The notes under the pieces were generated by a model that did no database searches, was not told where the DNA came from, and saw nothing but the letters and a program-made list of their open reading frames with translations. Below, piece after piece: positions 1 to 8,871 of a stretch of 64,000 nt of DNA. A program made the position numbers and the translations under genes. This DNA is from Pseudomonas chlororaphis (lineage in GTDB: Bacteria; Pseudomonadota; Gammaproteobacteria; Pseudomonadales; Pseudomonadaceae), in NCBI RefSeq assembly GCF_003731765.1, contig NZ_MOAL01000004.1, positions 496,001 to 560,000 of the forward strand, in the 5' to 3' direction. Position 1 is the first letter of the stretch. Every line of letters starts with the position of its first letter.

Positions 1-686
1 CCTTCCTCAAGAAACACCTGCAGGCAGCCCAGGCCCACGCCGAGGGTGAGGATGCCGGTGTAGTCGGTGCTTTTCAGCAGCTCCCAGTGGGCGGCTTTCT
101 TCTCTAGCCCGTAGAGCATGCCGGCGATCATGAGCAGCCCGGGTGGGATGTTGATGTAGAAGATGTACTCCCAGCCCCAGTTTTCCGTAAGCCAGCCGCC
201 CAGTGTCGGGCCGATGGAGGGCGCGAAGGTGGCCGTCATGGCGAACATGGCCATGCCCTTGGCGCGGTGGTGCTCGGGGAGTTTGATCAGGGTCAGGGTG
301 AAGGCCAGAGGGATCAGCGCACCGCCGGTAAAACCTTGCAGGGCGCGGAACACAATCATGCTTTCCAGGCTCCAGGCCATTGAGCAGAGCAGTGACGCGA
401 CCAGGAACCCCACCGACACCCAGACCGCCAGGCGCCGTGCCGAGAGCAACTGCACCAGCCAGGCGGTGAGGGGAATCATGATGATTTCCGCCACCAGGTA
501 GGAAGTGGAAATCCATGAACCTTCCTCCAACGTCGCCGACAGCGCGCCCTGGATGTCCTTCAGGGAGGAGTTGGTGATCTGGATGTCGAGCACCGCCATA
601 AAGGCGCCGAGCATGGCGCTCATCACCGCTATCCAGTCGCGCCGGGTCGGTTCGCCGGCCGGGCGCAGCAGCTGATCACCGGCCAT
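1..686 (-). CDS. EmrB-type MFS multidrug exporter (DHA2 family), 3' part outside the window
   Basis: Inner-membrane drug:proton antiporter of the 14-TM DHA2 group; it would work with the membrane-fusion protein encoded just upstream. The first 228 codons are present and open without a stop to the window edge. The start ATG at 686 gives MAGDQLLRPAGEPTRRDWIA, then hydrophobic segments with the DHA2-type stretch AVLDIQITNSSL near residue 30 and a motif-A/C-like FRALQGFTGGALIPL near residue 110. The start overlaps the end of the EmrA-like gene by 11 bp, so the two are probably translationally coupled. Substrate unknown. The family is clear; the gene is incomplete only because the window ends. Confidence 0.88.
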   Translation of the reverse strand, partial: MAGDQLLRPAGEPTRRDWIAVMSAMLGAFMAVLDIQITNSSLKDIQGALSATLEEGSWISTSYLVAEIIMIPLTAWLVQLLSARRLAVWVSVGFLVASLLCSMAWSLESMIVFRALQGFTGGALIPLAFTLTLIKLPEHHRAKGMAMFAMTATFAPSIGPTLGGWLTENWGWEYIFYINIPPGLLMIAGMLYGLEKKAAHWELLKSTDYTGILTLGVGLGCLQVFLEE

Positions 687-1722
687 CGGCAGGGTCTTTG
701 ATCTTCACTTTGACGGTGACCGACATGCCCGGGCGGATCTTGCCACGCAGTGGGTTGTCGGCGGCAAAGGTCAGTTTCACCGGGATGCGCTGCACCACCT
801 TGGTGAAGTTGCCGGTGGCGTTGTCCGGCGGCAGCAGGCTGAACTGTGCGCCCGAGGCGGCGAACAAACTGTCGACCTGGCCGGCGATGGGGGTATCGCC
901 GTAAGCGTCGAAGATCAGTTCGGCTGATTGCCCGGGTTGCATATGGCCGATCTGGGTTTCCTTGAAGTTGGCCTGGATCCAGATGTCCTGGTCGGGAACG
1001 ATCGACAGCAGGTAGGCGCCAGCCTGGACCACTTGGCCGTTGCGTGCCGCGCGTTGGCCGACCAGGCCGCTGATAGGCGCGTGGATTTCGCTGCGGGTCA
1101 GGTTCAGTTCGGCCTGGGCCAGGTCGGCTCGGGCATTGGCGATCTGGGCGTCCAACCGCTTGAGTTCGGCGCCCAGGGCGTTCACCTGTTGGCGCTGGCC
1201 CTGGAGGTCGGCCTGGGCCTTGGCCACCTGGGAGCGGGCGATATGGTTGTCGGCAGAGAGGGTGGTCACCCGTTCTTCAGAAACGTAGCCGGGCTTGCGC
1301 AGGGTCTGGGCCCGGGACAGGTCGATTTGCGAGCGGCCCAGGCTGGCCTGGCTGGAGGCCACCTGGGCTTCGCTGGCGGCGATCAGGCTGGCTTGCTGGG
1401 TCAGCTTGCTTTGCGCTTGCAGGCGTTCGGCTTCGCGGGTGTCCAGGGCGGCTTTGGCCCGCTCGATGGCCAGCTGGAAATCTTCACTTTCCAGGCGCAC
1501 CAGCAACTGGCCTTTTTCCACATGCTGGTTGTCCCGCACCAGCACTTCGTCGATTCGCGCCGCCAACTGGCTGGAGACCCGGGTGATCTCACCCTGGACG
1601 TAGGCGTTGTCGGTGCTTTCATAGAAGCGCCCGTGGAAGAACCACTGGGCAAAGAACCCCAGGGCGACCAATGCCACCAGGAGCAGGAAAATAAACAGGC
1701 GACGCTTGAGTTGGGCAGGCAT
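676..1722 (-). CDS. HlyD/EmrA-family membrane fusion protein
   Basis: Periplasmic adaptor that would connect the EmrB-type pump to an outer-membrane channel. 348 aa, the usual size for EmrA. A single N-terminal membrane anchor (about residues 9-28, LFIFLLLVALVALGFFAQWF) is followed by a biotinyl-lipoyl-like half (FYESTDNAYVQGEITRVS), a long alanine/glutamine-rich coiled-coil hairpin (about 85-200), and the second half of the lipoyl/barrel domain (IHAPISGLVGQRAARNGQVV). The ATG at 1722 directly precedes the membrane anchor. It is the first gene of a two-gene operon with the exporter. No outer-membrane factor or regulator is visible beside it; the gene upstream is gltX, divergently transcribed. 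Confidence 0.9.
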   Translation of the reverse strand: MPAQLKRRLFIFLLLVALVALGFFAQWFFHGRFYESTDNAYVQGEITRVSSQLAARIDEVLVRDNQHVEKGQLLVRLESEDFQLAIERAKAALDTREAERLQAQSKLTQQASLIAASEAQVASSQASLGRSQIDLSRAQTLRKPGYVSEERVTTLSADNHIARSQVAKAQADLQGQRQQVNALGAELKRLDAQIANARADLAQAELNLTRSEIHAPISGLVGQRAARNGQVVQAGAYLLSIVPDQDIWIQANFKETQIGHMQPGQSAELIFDAYGDTPIAGQVDSLFAASGAQFSLLPPDNATGNFTKVVQRIPVKLTFAADNPLRGKIRPGMSVTVKVKIKDPADGR

Positions 1723-1943
1723 GGGCAGGCTGTAGTCGAGAAAGTGTAAGGAAATTTAACAGGGGGCGAATCTGGCATATAGGCAGGGGGTGGTAAATGC
1801 CAACTGTTGATAATCGGCCATTCATGGGTATTAGCGCGGCAACCTTGGCTTAAATGCCCTCGTTACTGGAGCCGGGCCGGTCGCGCCTGTTACCATTCGC
1901 CCCCTGTTTTACCTCCGCTTTTATATTCATTCCGAGACATGCC

Positions 1944-3425
1944 ATGACCACCGTCCGCACGCGCATCGCGCCATCGCCCACTGGGGATCCCCACGTCGGC
2001 ACCGCTTACATCGCTTTGTTCAACTACTGCTTTGCCAAGCAGCATGGCGGTGAGTTCATCCTGCGCATCGAGGACACCGATCAACTGCGTTCGACCCGTG
2101 AGTCGGAACAGCAGATTTTCGACGCCCTGCGCTGGCTGGGCATCAACTGGAGCGAAGGCCCTGACGTAGGCGGCCCGCACGGCCCGTACCGGCAGAGCGA
2201 GCGCAGCGAAATCTACAAGAAGTACACCCAGCAACTGGTGGATCTGGGCCACGCCTTCCCGTGCTTCTGCACCGCCGAAGAGCTGGACCAGATGCGCGCC
2301 GAGCAAATGGCCAAGGGTGAAACCCCGCGCTACGACGGCCGGGCGCTGTTGCTGTCGAAGGAAGAAGTCGCTCAGCGCCTGGCTGCTGGTGAACCCCACG
2401 TGATCCGCATGAAAGTGCCAAGCGAAGGCGTGTGCGTGGTGCCGGACATGCTGCGTGGCGATGTCGAGATCCCGTGGGATCGCATGGACATGCAAGTGCT
2501 GATGAAGACCGACGGCTTGCCGACCTACTTCCTGGCCAACGTGGTCGACGACCACCTGATGGGCATCACCCACGTCTTGCGTGGTGAAGAGTGGCTGCCC
2601 TCGGCGCCGAAGCTGATCCTGCTCTACGAGTACTTCGGCTGGGAACAACCGCAGCTGTGCTATATGCCGCTGCTGCGTAACCCGGACAAGAGCAAGCTGT
2701 CCAAGCGCAAGAACCCGACCTCGGTGACCTTCTACGAGCGCATGGGCTTCATGCCTGAAGCCATGCTCAACTACCTGGGCCGCATGGGCTGGTCGATGCC
2801 GGACGAGCGCGAGAAGTTCTCGCTGCAGGAAATGGTCGATCACTTTGACCTGTCCCGTGTCTCCCTCGGTGGGCCGATCTTCGACATTGAGAAGCTCTCC
2901 TGGCTCAACGGCCAGTGGCTGCGTGACCTGCCGGTGGACGAGTTCGCCAGCCGCCTGCAGCAATGGGCGCTGAACCCCGAATACATGATGAAGATCGCAC
3001 CGCACGTGCAGGGTCGGGTGGAGACCTTCAGCCAGGTCGCACCGCTGGCCGGGTTCTTCTTTGCCGGTGGCGTGAACCCGGACGCCAAGCTATTCGAGTC
3101 CAAGAAACTGTCGGGTGACCAGGTTCGCCAGTTGATGCAGTTGATCTTGTGGAAGCTGGAAAGCCTGCGTCAGTGGGAGAAGGACAACATCACCGCGACC
3201 ATCCAGGCCGTGGTCGAATCCCTGGAGCTGAAGCTGCGTGATGCCATGCCGCTGATGTTCGCTGCGATTACCGGGCAAGCCAGTTCGGTGTCGGTGCTCG
3301 ATGCCATGGAGATCCTGGGGCCGGACCTGACCCGTTTCCGTCTGCGCCAGGCCATTGACCTGTTGGGCGGCGTGTCGAAGAAAGAGAACAAAGAGTGGGA
3401 AAAACTGCTGGGCGCTATCGCCTGA
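1944..3425 (+). CDS. gltX: Glutamyl-tRNA synthetase
   Basis: Class I aminoacyl-tRNA synthetase charging tRNA-Glu with glutamate in the cytoplasm. 493 aa, the normal length. The HIGH signature is present as [14 protein letters not shown] (residues 8-21) and the KMSKS loop as KLSKR (about 251-255). The frame is open upstream to 1854, but the ATG at 1944 begins the conserved [14 protein letters not shown], so the longer version is rejected. It stands alone and is followed by a REP element and then two tRNA-Ala/tRNA-Glu pairs. The substrate tRNA genes therefore lie directly downstream of their own synthetase. Confidence 0.97.
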   Translation: MTTVRTRIAPSPTGDPHVGTAYIALFNYCFAKQHGGEFILRIEDTDQLRSTRESEQQIFDALRWLGINWSEGPDVGGPHGPYRQSERSEIYKKYTQQLVDLGHAFPCFCTAEELDQMRAEQMAKGETPRYDGRALLLSKEEVAQRLAAGEPHVIRMKVPSEGVCVVPDMLRGDVEIPWDRMDMQVLMKTDGLPTYFLANVVDDHLMGITHVLRGEEWLPSAPKLILLYEYFGWEQPQLCYMPLLRNPDKSKLSKRKNPTSVTFYERMGFMPEAMLNYLGRMGWSMPDEREKFSLQEMVDHFDLSRVSLGGPIFDIEKLSWLNGQWLRDLPVDEFASRLQQWALNPEYMMKIAPHVQGRVETFSQVAPLAGFFFAGGVNPDAKLFESKKLSGDQVRQLMQLILWKLESLRQWEKDNITATIQAVVESLELKLRDAMPLMFAAITGQASSVSVLDAMEILGPDLTRFRLRQAIDLLGGVSKKENKEWEKLLGAIA

Positions 3426-3442
3426 GTCAGTGCTGTTGATGG

Positions 3443-3523
3443 GTAGGAGTCGGCTTGCCGGCGGTCTGCACCGGAGGGTGTGCAGTGTTCTGGCGATCAT
3501 CCTCGCTGGCAAGCCGGCTCCTA
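3443..3523. repeat. REP-type inverted repeat
   Basis: GTAGGAGTCGGCTTGCCGG at the left end is nearly inverted by CTGGCAAGCCGGCTCCTA at the right end. This is the same core (GCAAGCCGGCTCC) seen at 19908-19966 and 37539-37614. It lies between gltX and the tRNA cluster, typical of Pseudomonas REP elements. Confidence 0.8.
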
Positions 3524-3611
3524 GAGGTCAGGAAAACCCCCGGATTTACGGGGGAGGGCGGTAAGTGATTGTTATCCCGACAAATTTTTTTAGATATTTC
3601 TGAAAAAAAGT

Positions 3612-3640
3612 TTGACAGCTTTCCGATACGCCCTTAAGAT
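3612..3640 (+). promoter_or_regulatory. Sigma-70 promoter for the tRNA-Ala/Glu cluster
   Basis: A perfect TTGACA (3612-3617) is separated by 17 nt from TAAGAT (3635-3640), about 34 nt before the first tRNA-Ala. A GC-rich stretch follows the -10 box, as expected for stringently controlled tRNA promoters. Confidence 0.8.
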
Positions 3641-3673
3641 TCGCCCCGTCCTCAGCGATGACATCAACGATGA

Positions 3674-3749
<76 letters not shown>

Positions 3750-3828
3750 ATTTGTAGTTCAAGGTCTGGCCACACCGGCCTTGAATCGATCAGTACTCAG
3801 CACTGATCAGTTGTACAGAAGGGTTTGC

Positions 3829-3904
3829 GTCCCCTTCGTCTAGTGGCCTAGGACACCGCCCTTTCACGGCGGTAACAGGGGTTCGAGTCCCCTAGGGGAC
3901 GCCA
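3829..3904 (+). tRNA. tRNA-Glu (TTC), copy 1
   Basis: 76 nt with encoded CCA. The acceptor GTCCCCT pairs with AGGGGAC; the anticodon loop CTTTCAC between CCGCC and GGCGG gives TTC. It reads GAA/GAG for the glutamate charged by the adjacent gltX product. Identical to the copy at 4112. Confidence 0.97.
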
Positions 3905-3957
3905 GTTTTACAGAAGCGATGTTGCAAAATGTCGCTCCGCCGCGAGGCGAAAAATCT

Positions 3958-4033
<76 letters not shown>

Positions 4034-4111
4034 ATTTACAGTTCAAGGTCTGGCCACACCGGCCTTGAATCGATCAGTACTCAGCACTGATCAGTTGTTA
4101 GAAGGGTTTGT

Positions 4112-4187
4112 GTCCCCTTCGTCTAGTGGCCTAGGACACCGCCCTTTCACGGCGGTAACAGGGGTTCGAGTCCCCTAGGGGACGCCA
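4112..4187 (+). tRNA. tRNA-Glu (TTC), copy 2
   Basis: 76 nt with CCA, identical to the tRNA-Glu at 3829-3904. It ends the cluster and is followed after about 25 nt by a terminator hairpin. Confidence 0.97.
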
Positions 4188-4212
4188 CGTTTACCCGCTC
4201 TGCGGGATTTTT

Positions 4213-4243
4213 AAGGGTCATTCAATTATTGAATGGCCCTTTT
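4213..4243 (+). terminator. Rho-independent terminator after the tRNA cluster
   Basis: AAGGGTCATTCAA and TTGAATGGCCCTTTT form a hairpin with a short TTA loop, and a T-rich tail follows. It lies about 25 nt after the last tRNA-Glu. Confidence 0.85.
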
Positions 4244-4369
4244 GTTTGTCTGGCGTTCAGCCAATTCTCTCTTTCTTCTTACCCTGTTGTTCTGACCGAC
4301 GGTCACACTCAAGACTTGCGAAAATTTATTATGAATATAATATTTTATTCGTAATATTCGGAGGCAACG

Positions 4370-4909
4370 ATGAACGATAAAAAAGCTCAAACCCGCGAAC
4401 GGATTCTTCAGGCCGCCAGTTCCGCGCTGATTCAGCGCGGGCCGGCCGAGCCAAGTGTGGGCGAGGTCATGGGGGCTGCCGGTCTGACGGTCGGTGGCTT
4501 TTATGCGCACTTTGAAAGCAAGGATGCGCTGATGCTGGAGGCCTTCAGCCAGTTGCTGGCCCAGCGTCGCGGCCTGATTGCCGAGATGGACGCCGAGCTC
4601 GGTGGCGAGGAGCGGCGGGCCTTGGTCGCGGCGTTTTATCTGTCGCGCAAACACCGGGATTCCACAGAGCAAGCGTGCCCGATTCCAGCTTCGGTCGGTG
4701 AGTTGGGGCGGCTGCCGGATGGGTTTCGCCAGGCCTTGAATGAACACGTGGAACTGATGGTCGCGCAATTGGCGACCACCCCGGAAGAGGCCGACAAGGT
4801 GCTCGCCGACCTGGCCTTGATGGTCGGTGGATTGGCGTTGGCGCGGGCCTTGGGTACGGGGGCGTTGTCGGATCGTTTGCTGCGCGCTGCCAAGTCGGCA
4901 GTGCTGTGA
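4370..4909 (+). CDS. TetR/AcrR-family transcriptional regulator
   Basis: 179-aa DNA-binding repressor-type protein. The N-terminal helix-turn-helix spans about residues 5-52, with the family hallmark GLTVGGFYAHFESKDALMLE (recognition helix plus the F-Y-x-H-F-x-S-K-x-x-L motif). The rest would be the ligand-binding/dimerisation half. The start ATG is preceded by GGAGGC at 4360-4365, a good ribosome-binding site. It is followed by an alpha/beta hydrolase with only a 29-bp gap, so the two are probably co-transcribed and the hydrolase may be a target. The upstream stretch 4322-4360 is AT-rich and probably holds the promoter. The ligand is unknown. Confidence 0.9.
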   Translation: MNDKKAQTRERILQAASSALIQRGPAEPSVGEVMGAAGLTVGGFYAHFESKDALMLEAFSQLLAQRRGLIAEMDAELGGEERRALVAAFYLSRKHRDSTEQACPIPASVGELGRLPDGFRQALNEHVELMVAQLATTPEEADKVLADLALMVGGLALARALGTGALSDRLLRAAKSAVL

Positions 4910-4938
4910 CCTGAGGCCCAGGCCCGAGGAGATTGGCG

Positions 4939-5772
4939 ATGAGTGCATTGACGTGGATTCGTGGGGTGAACGGTACCTTGGGCTGGGTGGCGCCGGGCCT
5001 GGTGGCCAACAAGATGCGTGTGTTGTTCATGACGCCTCGCGAGCGGCCACCGCGGGATTGGGAGTTGCCGTTGCTGGCGCGTGCCGAGCGCATGACTTTG
5101 CGCTTCGGGCTGTCGGCCCTGCGCTGGGGCCAGGGCCCCACCGTGTTGTTGATGCACGGCTGGGAAGGGCGCTCGACGCAGTTCGCCAGCCTGATCGAGG
5201 CACTGGTGGCGGCGGGCTACACCGCCGTCGCCCTGGATGGCCCGGCTCACGGGCGGTCACCGGGGCACGAGGCGAACGTGGTGCTGTTTGCGCGGGCCAT
5301 GCTTGAGGCCGCAGCGGAGTTGCCACCCTTGCATGCTGTGATTGGCCACTCCATGGGCGGTGCCAGCGCCATGTTGGCCGTGCAGTTGGGGTTGCGCACC
5401 GAGACGCTGGTCAGCATCGCGGCGCCTGCGCGGATCCTCGGGGTCCTGAGTGGGTTTGCCCGCTACATGGGCATGCCGCCTCGGGCGCGTTCGGCCTTTA
5501 TCCGCCGCATTGAGCGGGATGTCGGCATGCGTGCCGCCCATCTGGATGTTGCGCACTATCAACTGACCATGCCCGGGCTGATCGTGCATGCCGAAGACGA
5601 CTTGTTCGTGTCGGTCAATGAGTCCGAACTGATTCATCAGGCCTGGTTCGACAGCCGCCTGCTGCGTCTGGAGCAGGGCGGGCACCAGCGGGTGCTGGCC
5701 GATCCGCGGGTGATCGAGGGGGTTTTGTCCCTGGTCAACGGCGTCAAGCGCCAGGCGCGCCAATCCGCCTGA
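4939..5772 (+). CDS. Alpha/beta-fold hydrolase
   Basis: 277 aa. The fold is recognised from the oxyanion HG motif (LLMHGWEGRSTQF, about 68-80), the nucleophile elbow GHSMGG with Ser at about residue 138, a D/E-containing LIVHAEDDLFV near 215, and a C-terminal QGGHQRVL with the catalytic His. An in-frame TTG at 4933 exists, but the ATG at 4939 sits 7 nt after GGAG and is preferred. The substrate cannot be read from sequence; membrane or exported features are absent, so a cytoplasmic esterase/thioesterase-like enzyme is likely. It follows the TetR gene closely, and a thioesterase gene follows 46 bp downstream. Confidence 0.88.
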   Translation: MSALTWIRGVNGTLGWVAPGLVANKMRVLFMTPRERPPRDWELPLLARAERMTLRFGLSALRWGQGPTVLLMHGWEGRSTQFASLIEALVAAGYTAVALDGPAHGRSPGHEANVVLFARAMLEAAAELPPLHAVIGHSMGGASAMLAVQLGLRTETLVSIAAPARILGVLSGFARYMGMPPRARSAFIRRIERDVGMRAAHLDVAHYQLTMPGLIVHAEDDLFVSVNESELIHQAWFDSRLLRLEQGGHQRVLADPRVIEGVLSLVNGVKRQARQSA

Positions 5773-5818
5773 GCTTCCGTTACACTGCCCCGGTTAAAAA
5801 ACTGACCGGGAGTAGGGC

Positions 5819-6262
5819 ATGGGCTGGGATCTGGCAACGCCATTTGTCATCGACTTGCAGGTGGCGGCTGAAGACATCGATGGATTGGGCCACGCCAACA
5901 ATGCGGTGTATGTCACGTGGCTGGAGCGTTGTGCCTGGCGGCATTCACAGCGCCTGGGCCTGGACCTGACCGAGTACCGGCGCCTGGACCGGGCCATGGC
6001 GGTGGTGCGGCACGAGATCGATTACCTGGCCGCCGCCTACGAAGGCGATGAGCTGCAGTTGGCCACCTGGATCGTCGATTGGGATCAGCGGCTGAAGATG
6101 ACCCGGCACTTCCAACTGGTGCGGCCGAGCGATAACACCACCTTGCTGCGAGCCCAGACCACCTTTGTCTGCATTGAGCTTTCCACGGGCAAGCCCAAGC
6201 GCATGCCGAGCGAGTTTCTGGAAGGCTATGGCCCGGCCTTGCACATCCGCCAAGAGGCGTAG
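5819..6262 (+). CDS. Hotdog-fold acyl-CoA thioesterase (4HBT type)
   Basis: 147 aa, typical of 4-hydroxybenzoyl-CoA-thioesterase-like enzymes that hydrolyse acyl-CoA thioesters. The signature DIDGLGHANNAVYVTWLE (about 19-36) matches the family's D-x-x-G-H-x-N-N-x-x-Y motif, with the catalytic Asp before GH. The ATG at 5819 follows GGGAGTAGGGC, a plausible ribosome-binding site. It has the same direction as the hydrolase upstream and may form a three-gene unit with TetR and the hydrolase. The physiological acyl-CoA is unknown. Confidence 0.88.
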   Translation: MGWDLATPFVIDLQVAAEDIDGLGHANNAVYVTWLERCAWRHSQRLGLDLTEYRRLDRAMAVVRHEIDYLAAAYEGDELQLATWIVDWDQRLKMTRHFQLVRPSDNTTLLRAQTTFVCIELSTGKPKRMPSEFLEGYGPALHIRQEA

Positions 6263-6427
6263 AGGCGGGTAGCGGTGCGCGGGCGGGAGATGGCGTCAAT
6301 CGTCGGCGAGCCGGCGCCTGCGGGGGCTGGTTTTTCAGCGCTCGGTCAGACGAATACCTTCTGGTGTCAGAAACCCATTAAACTTCGCCACGATTTTTTG
6401 CCCGCGTTTTTTCATCGAGTGTGATTC

Positions 6428-7387
6428 ATGCAAATTGCTTTGGCGCCCATGGAGGGGTTGGTCGACAACATCCTGCGGGACGTGTTGACCCGCGTCGGCG
6501 GTATTGACTGGTGCGTGACCGAGTTCATCCGCGTCAACGACCGCCTGCTGACCCCTGCCTATTTCCACAAGCTGGGCCCGGAATTGCTGCACGGCGCCAA
6601 GACCGCCGCCGGCGTGCCGCTGCGCGTCCAGCTGTTGGGATCGGACCCGGTGTGCCTGGCGGAAAACGCCGCCCTGGCCTGTGAACTGGGTTCCGAAGTG
6701 ATTGACCTGAACTTTGGCTGCCCGGCCAAGACCGTCAACAAGTCTCGGGGTGGTGCGGTGCTGCTGAAAGAGCCCGAGCTGCTCAATCAGATCGTCGAGC
6801 ATGTACGCCGTGCGGTGCCGGCGCATATTCCGGTCACTGCCAAGATGCGCCTGGGCTTCGACAGCCCGGATGGCGCCCTGGTCTGTGCCACGGCCCTGGC
6901 GGAAGGCGGCGCGGCGCACATTGTGGTGCACGCGCGGACCAAGGCGGACGGCTACAAGCCGCCGGCCCATTGGGAGTGGATTCCGCGGGTGCAGGACGTG
7001 GTCAAGGTGCCGGTGTTCGCCAACGGCGATATCTGGAGCGTTGAAGACTGGCGCCGTTGCCGGGAAATCAGCGGCGTGGAAGACATCATGCTCGGTCGCG
7101 GCCTGGTGTCGCGCCCTGACCTGGCGCGGCAGATCGCTGCCGCGCGGGCCGGTGAAGAGGTGGTGGAAATGACCTGGGCCGAGCTGCAGCCCATGCTCCA
7201 GGCGTTCTGGTTGCAGGCCGTCGAGCAACTGACGCCACGCTCGGCACCGGGGCGTTTGAAGCAATGGCTGGCCATGTTGACGCGCAATTACCCTGAAGCC
7301 GTGGAGCTGTTCACGGCCATGCGCCGTGAAACCGACCTGGATCAGGTCGGGTGTTTGCTCGGCATGCCGGGCGCTGCAGCAGCCTGA
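6428..7387 (+). CDS. dusC: tRNA-dihydrouridine(16) synthase DusC
   Basis: FMN-dependent reductase that converts uridine to dihydrouridine in the tRNA D-loop. 319 aa. The family's N-terminal [16 protein letters not shown] (residues 6-21) and [12 protein letters not shown] are present, with the catalytic-Cys motif [17 protein letters not shown] near 97-113 and the FMN-phosphate region [13 protein letters not shown] near 198. DusC is favoured over DusA or DusB by length and the MEGLVD start. It is monocistronic: about 165 bp separate it from the thioesterase, and the heat-shock gene downstream has its own promoter. Confidence 0.92.
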   Translation: MQIALAPMEGLVDNILRDVLTRVGGIDWCVTEFIRVNDRLLTPAYFHKLGPELLHGAKTAAGVPLRVQLLGSDPVCLAENAALACELGSEVIDLNFGCPAKTVNKSRGGAVLLKEPELLNQIVEHVRRAVPAHIPVTAKMRLGFDSPDGALVCATALAEGGAAHIVVHARTKADGYKPPAHWEWIPRVQDVVKVPVFANGDIWSVEDWRRCREISGVEDIMLGRGLVSRPDLARQIAAARAGEEVVEMTWAELQPMLQAFWLQAVEQLTPRSAPGRLKQWLAMLTRNYPEAVELFTAMRRETDLDQVGCLLGMPGAAAA

Positions 7388-7407
7388 AAATTTTTCAAAA
7401 AAAGCCT

Positions 7408-7435
7408 CTTGAAACCTGCGGGTCAATCCTTATCT
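7408..7435 (+). promoter_or_regulatory. Sigma-32 (heat-shock) promoter
   Basis: CTTGAAA (7408-7414) is separated by 13 nt from CCTTATCT (7428-7435), close to the RpoH consensus CTTGAAA-N11-16-CCCATNT. It lies directly upstream of the small heat-shock gene, giving a leader of about 60 nt. Confidence 0.8.
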
Positions 7436-7443
7436 CTGTGTTA

Positions 7444-7501
7444 CGCGATGCCGAAGTCGGGTCGCGGAGATAACCACTCGCTGAGTTTCAGGAGATTGAT
7501 C
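7444..7501 (+). promoter_or_regulatory. ROSE-like RNA thermometer in the hsp20 leader
   Basis: Two hairpins are visible. Hairpin I (7444-7466) pairs CGCGA with TCGCG and CCG with CGG. Hairpin II (7477-7494) pairs CTC-[G]-CTGA with TCAG-GAG around loop GTT, so the Shine-Dalgarno AGGAG is sequestered opposite UCGCU with one bulged G. That UYGCU motif opposite the Shine-Dalgarno is the family signature of ROSE elements, which melt on heating and are known upstream of ibpA-type genes. Confidence 0.82.
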
Positions 7502-7948
7502 ATGACTACCGCATTTTCTTTGGCACCACTGTTCCGTTCCTCTGTTGGCTTCGACCGTTTCAACGACCTGTTCGAATCGGCACTGCGCAACGAGCCCGGC
7601 AGCAGCTACCCGCCCTACAACGTTGAAAAACACGCTGACGACCAATACCGCATCGTCATTGCGGCCGCCGGTTTCCAGGAAGAAGACCTGGAGCTGCAAG
7701 TGGAAAAAGGCGTGTTGACCGTTAGTGGCGGCAAGCGTGACGCCAATGAAAGCGTCACTTACCTGCACCAGGGCATTGCCCAGCGGGCGTTCAAACTGTC
7801 CTTCCGCCTGGCCGACCACATCGAGGTCAAAGCCGCTGGCCTGAGCAACGGTCTGTTGAATATCGACCTGTTGCGCATCGTGCCGGAAGAGGCCAAGGCC
7901 AAGCGCATCCCGATCAATGGGGCGCAACAAGCGGTACTGCAGCACTAA
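7502..7948 (+). CDS. ibpA: Small heat-shock protein (Hsp20/IbpA type)
   Basis: 148-aa holdase chaperone that binds aggregating proteins in the cytoplasm. The alpha-crystallin domain runs from about residue 37 (PPYNVEKHADDQYRIVIAAA) to about 128, including GVLTVSGGK and the hallmark region GLSNGLLNIDLLRIVP. A C-terminal IPI-type anchoring motif (KRIPIN) is present. An upstream in-frame TTG at 7409 lies inside the promoter, so the ATG at 7502, preceded by AGGAGATTGATC, is the start. Expression is expected to depend on RpoH and on the thermometer in its leader. A terminator follows at 8018. Confidence 0.94.
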   Translation: MTTAFSLAPLFRSSVGFDRFNDLFESALRNEPGSSYPPYNVEKHADDQYRIVIAAAGFQEEDLELQVEKGVLTVSGGKRDANESVTYLHQGIAQRAFKLSFRLADHIEVKAAGLSNGLLNIDLLRIVPEEAKAKRIPINGAQQAVLQH

Positions 7949-8017
7949 GCCAGAGCGTTGACCAAGGGTTGGGTACGGGCCGTTCCCGAGCCGCCCGAGA
8001 CCCACCCTTCAAGCCAT

Positions 8018-8047
8018 AAAGGCCCCGACTTGTTCGGGGCCTTTTTT
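8018..8047 (+). terminator. Rho-independent terminator after hsp20
   Basis: AAAGGCCCCGA and TCGGGGCCTTTTTT form a strong GC hairpin with a short CTTGT loop and a run of six T. Confidence 0.93.
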
Positions 8048-8166
8048 ATGGTTTTTCTCCGTCGCCGGGCATGCGGTTTGTGTTTACCGCAGCCCGCCGG
8101 CCTCTCTACAATCGGCGCTTTTGCGGCCAGCCCTGTTCCGTTCCTCACTGGCCCGGAGTGTTTTTC

Positions 8167-8871
8167 ATGGAAGAGACAGAACAGCATTGGCTGTACGCCC
8201 TTTCTGCGCCAATGGTTGCCCTCAACGCCAACTCAGACCCCAGCTACACCTCGGCCAGCTTTTACACCCGGCCGACCAACGTCGGGCTGGATCAGAGTTG
8301 GGGCCTGCACAACCGCCAGGAGTTGCTGGAGATGGTTCGCAGGATGACCGGCTACGGGCACGCCGGGGAGCTTGAACCGGCCTACCGGCAGTGGGCGCGC
8401 TGCCTGCCCAGTGAGTGGCAGGCCCTGCTCGACACCCTCAGCCCCCGCGACCGCACCTGTTACGAGTACGCCAGCCGCACTTATGGCGAATGCGGCCCTG
8501 GCGGGATCCAGGCCTGGGACCTGGGCCGCATGGGCTTTGTGTTGCGTTGCAGTGTGCTCAAAGGCTGGCTCGATGAGCAGGACAGCCTCTGGTTGCACAG
8601 TCGCCTGGCGGTGCGTGCGCGTTATTACTACGACAGCTGGAATCAGTACGTCGCGGCGTTCCTGGTCGGCCGTGCCTACTGGAAATGCCTGGGCAACAGC
8701 GACGAAAACCTGGGCCATGCGCTCGATCGGCAGGGCAGTTTTGCCGACAACTTCGGCATCACCCACGAATTGTTCCGCGAGGCCCGGTCATTGTTTGCCG
8801 AGTTGCCTTGGGGCATGCCGCTGACCTTTCCGGAACGGCCGCCATCACTGCAGGAGTTCGACTGGTCATGA
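8167..8871 (+). CDS. DUF1266-family protein
   Basis: 234 aa, no signal peptide or membrane segment. The C-terminal half has the DUF1266 pattern: AWDLGRMGFVLRCSVLKGWL (about 119-138) followed by YYDSWNQYVAAFLVGRAYW (about 160-178). Molecular function of the family is unknown. The ATG at 8167 begins MEETEQHWLYALSAPM, a typical DUF1266 N-terminus; the open frame upstream (from 8071) lacks family similarity. Its stop overlaps the start of the J-like gene (ATGA at 8868-8871), so the two are translationally coupled, and HscC follows convergently. A DUF1266 gene next to djl-type genes and hscC is also the arrangement I know from E. coli (ybeU/djlB/hscC), suggesting a shared chaperone-linked role. 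Confidence 0.85.
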   Translation: MEETEQHWLYALSAPMVALNANSDPSYTSASFYTRPTNVGLDQSWGLHNRQELLEMVRRMTGYGHAGELEPAYRQWARCLPSEWQALLDTLSPRDRTCYEYASRTYGECGPGGIQAWDLGRMGFVLRCSVLKGWLDEQDSLWLHSRLAVRARYYYDSWNQYVAAFLVGRAYWKCLGNSDENLGHALDRQGSFADNFGITHELFREARSLFAELPWGMPLTFPERPPSLQEFDWS

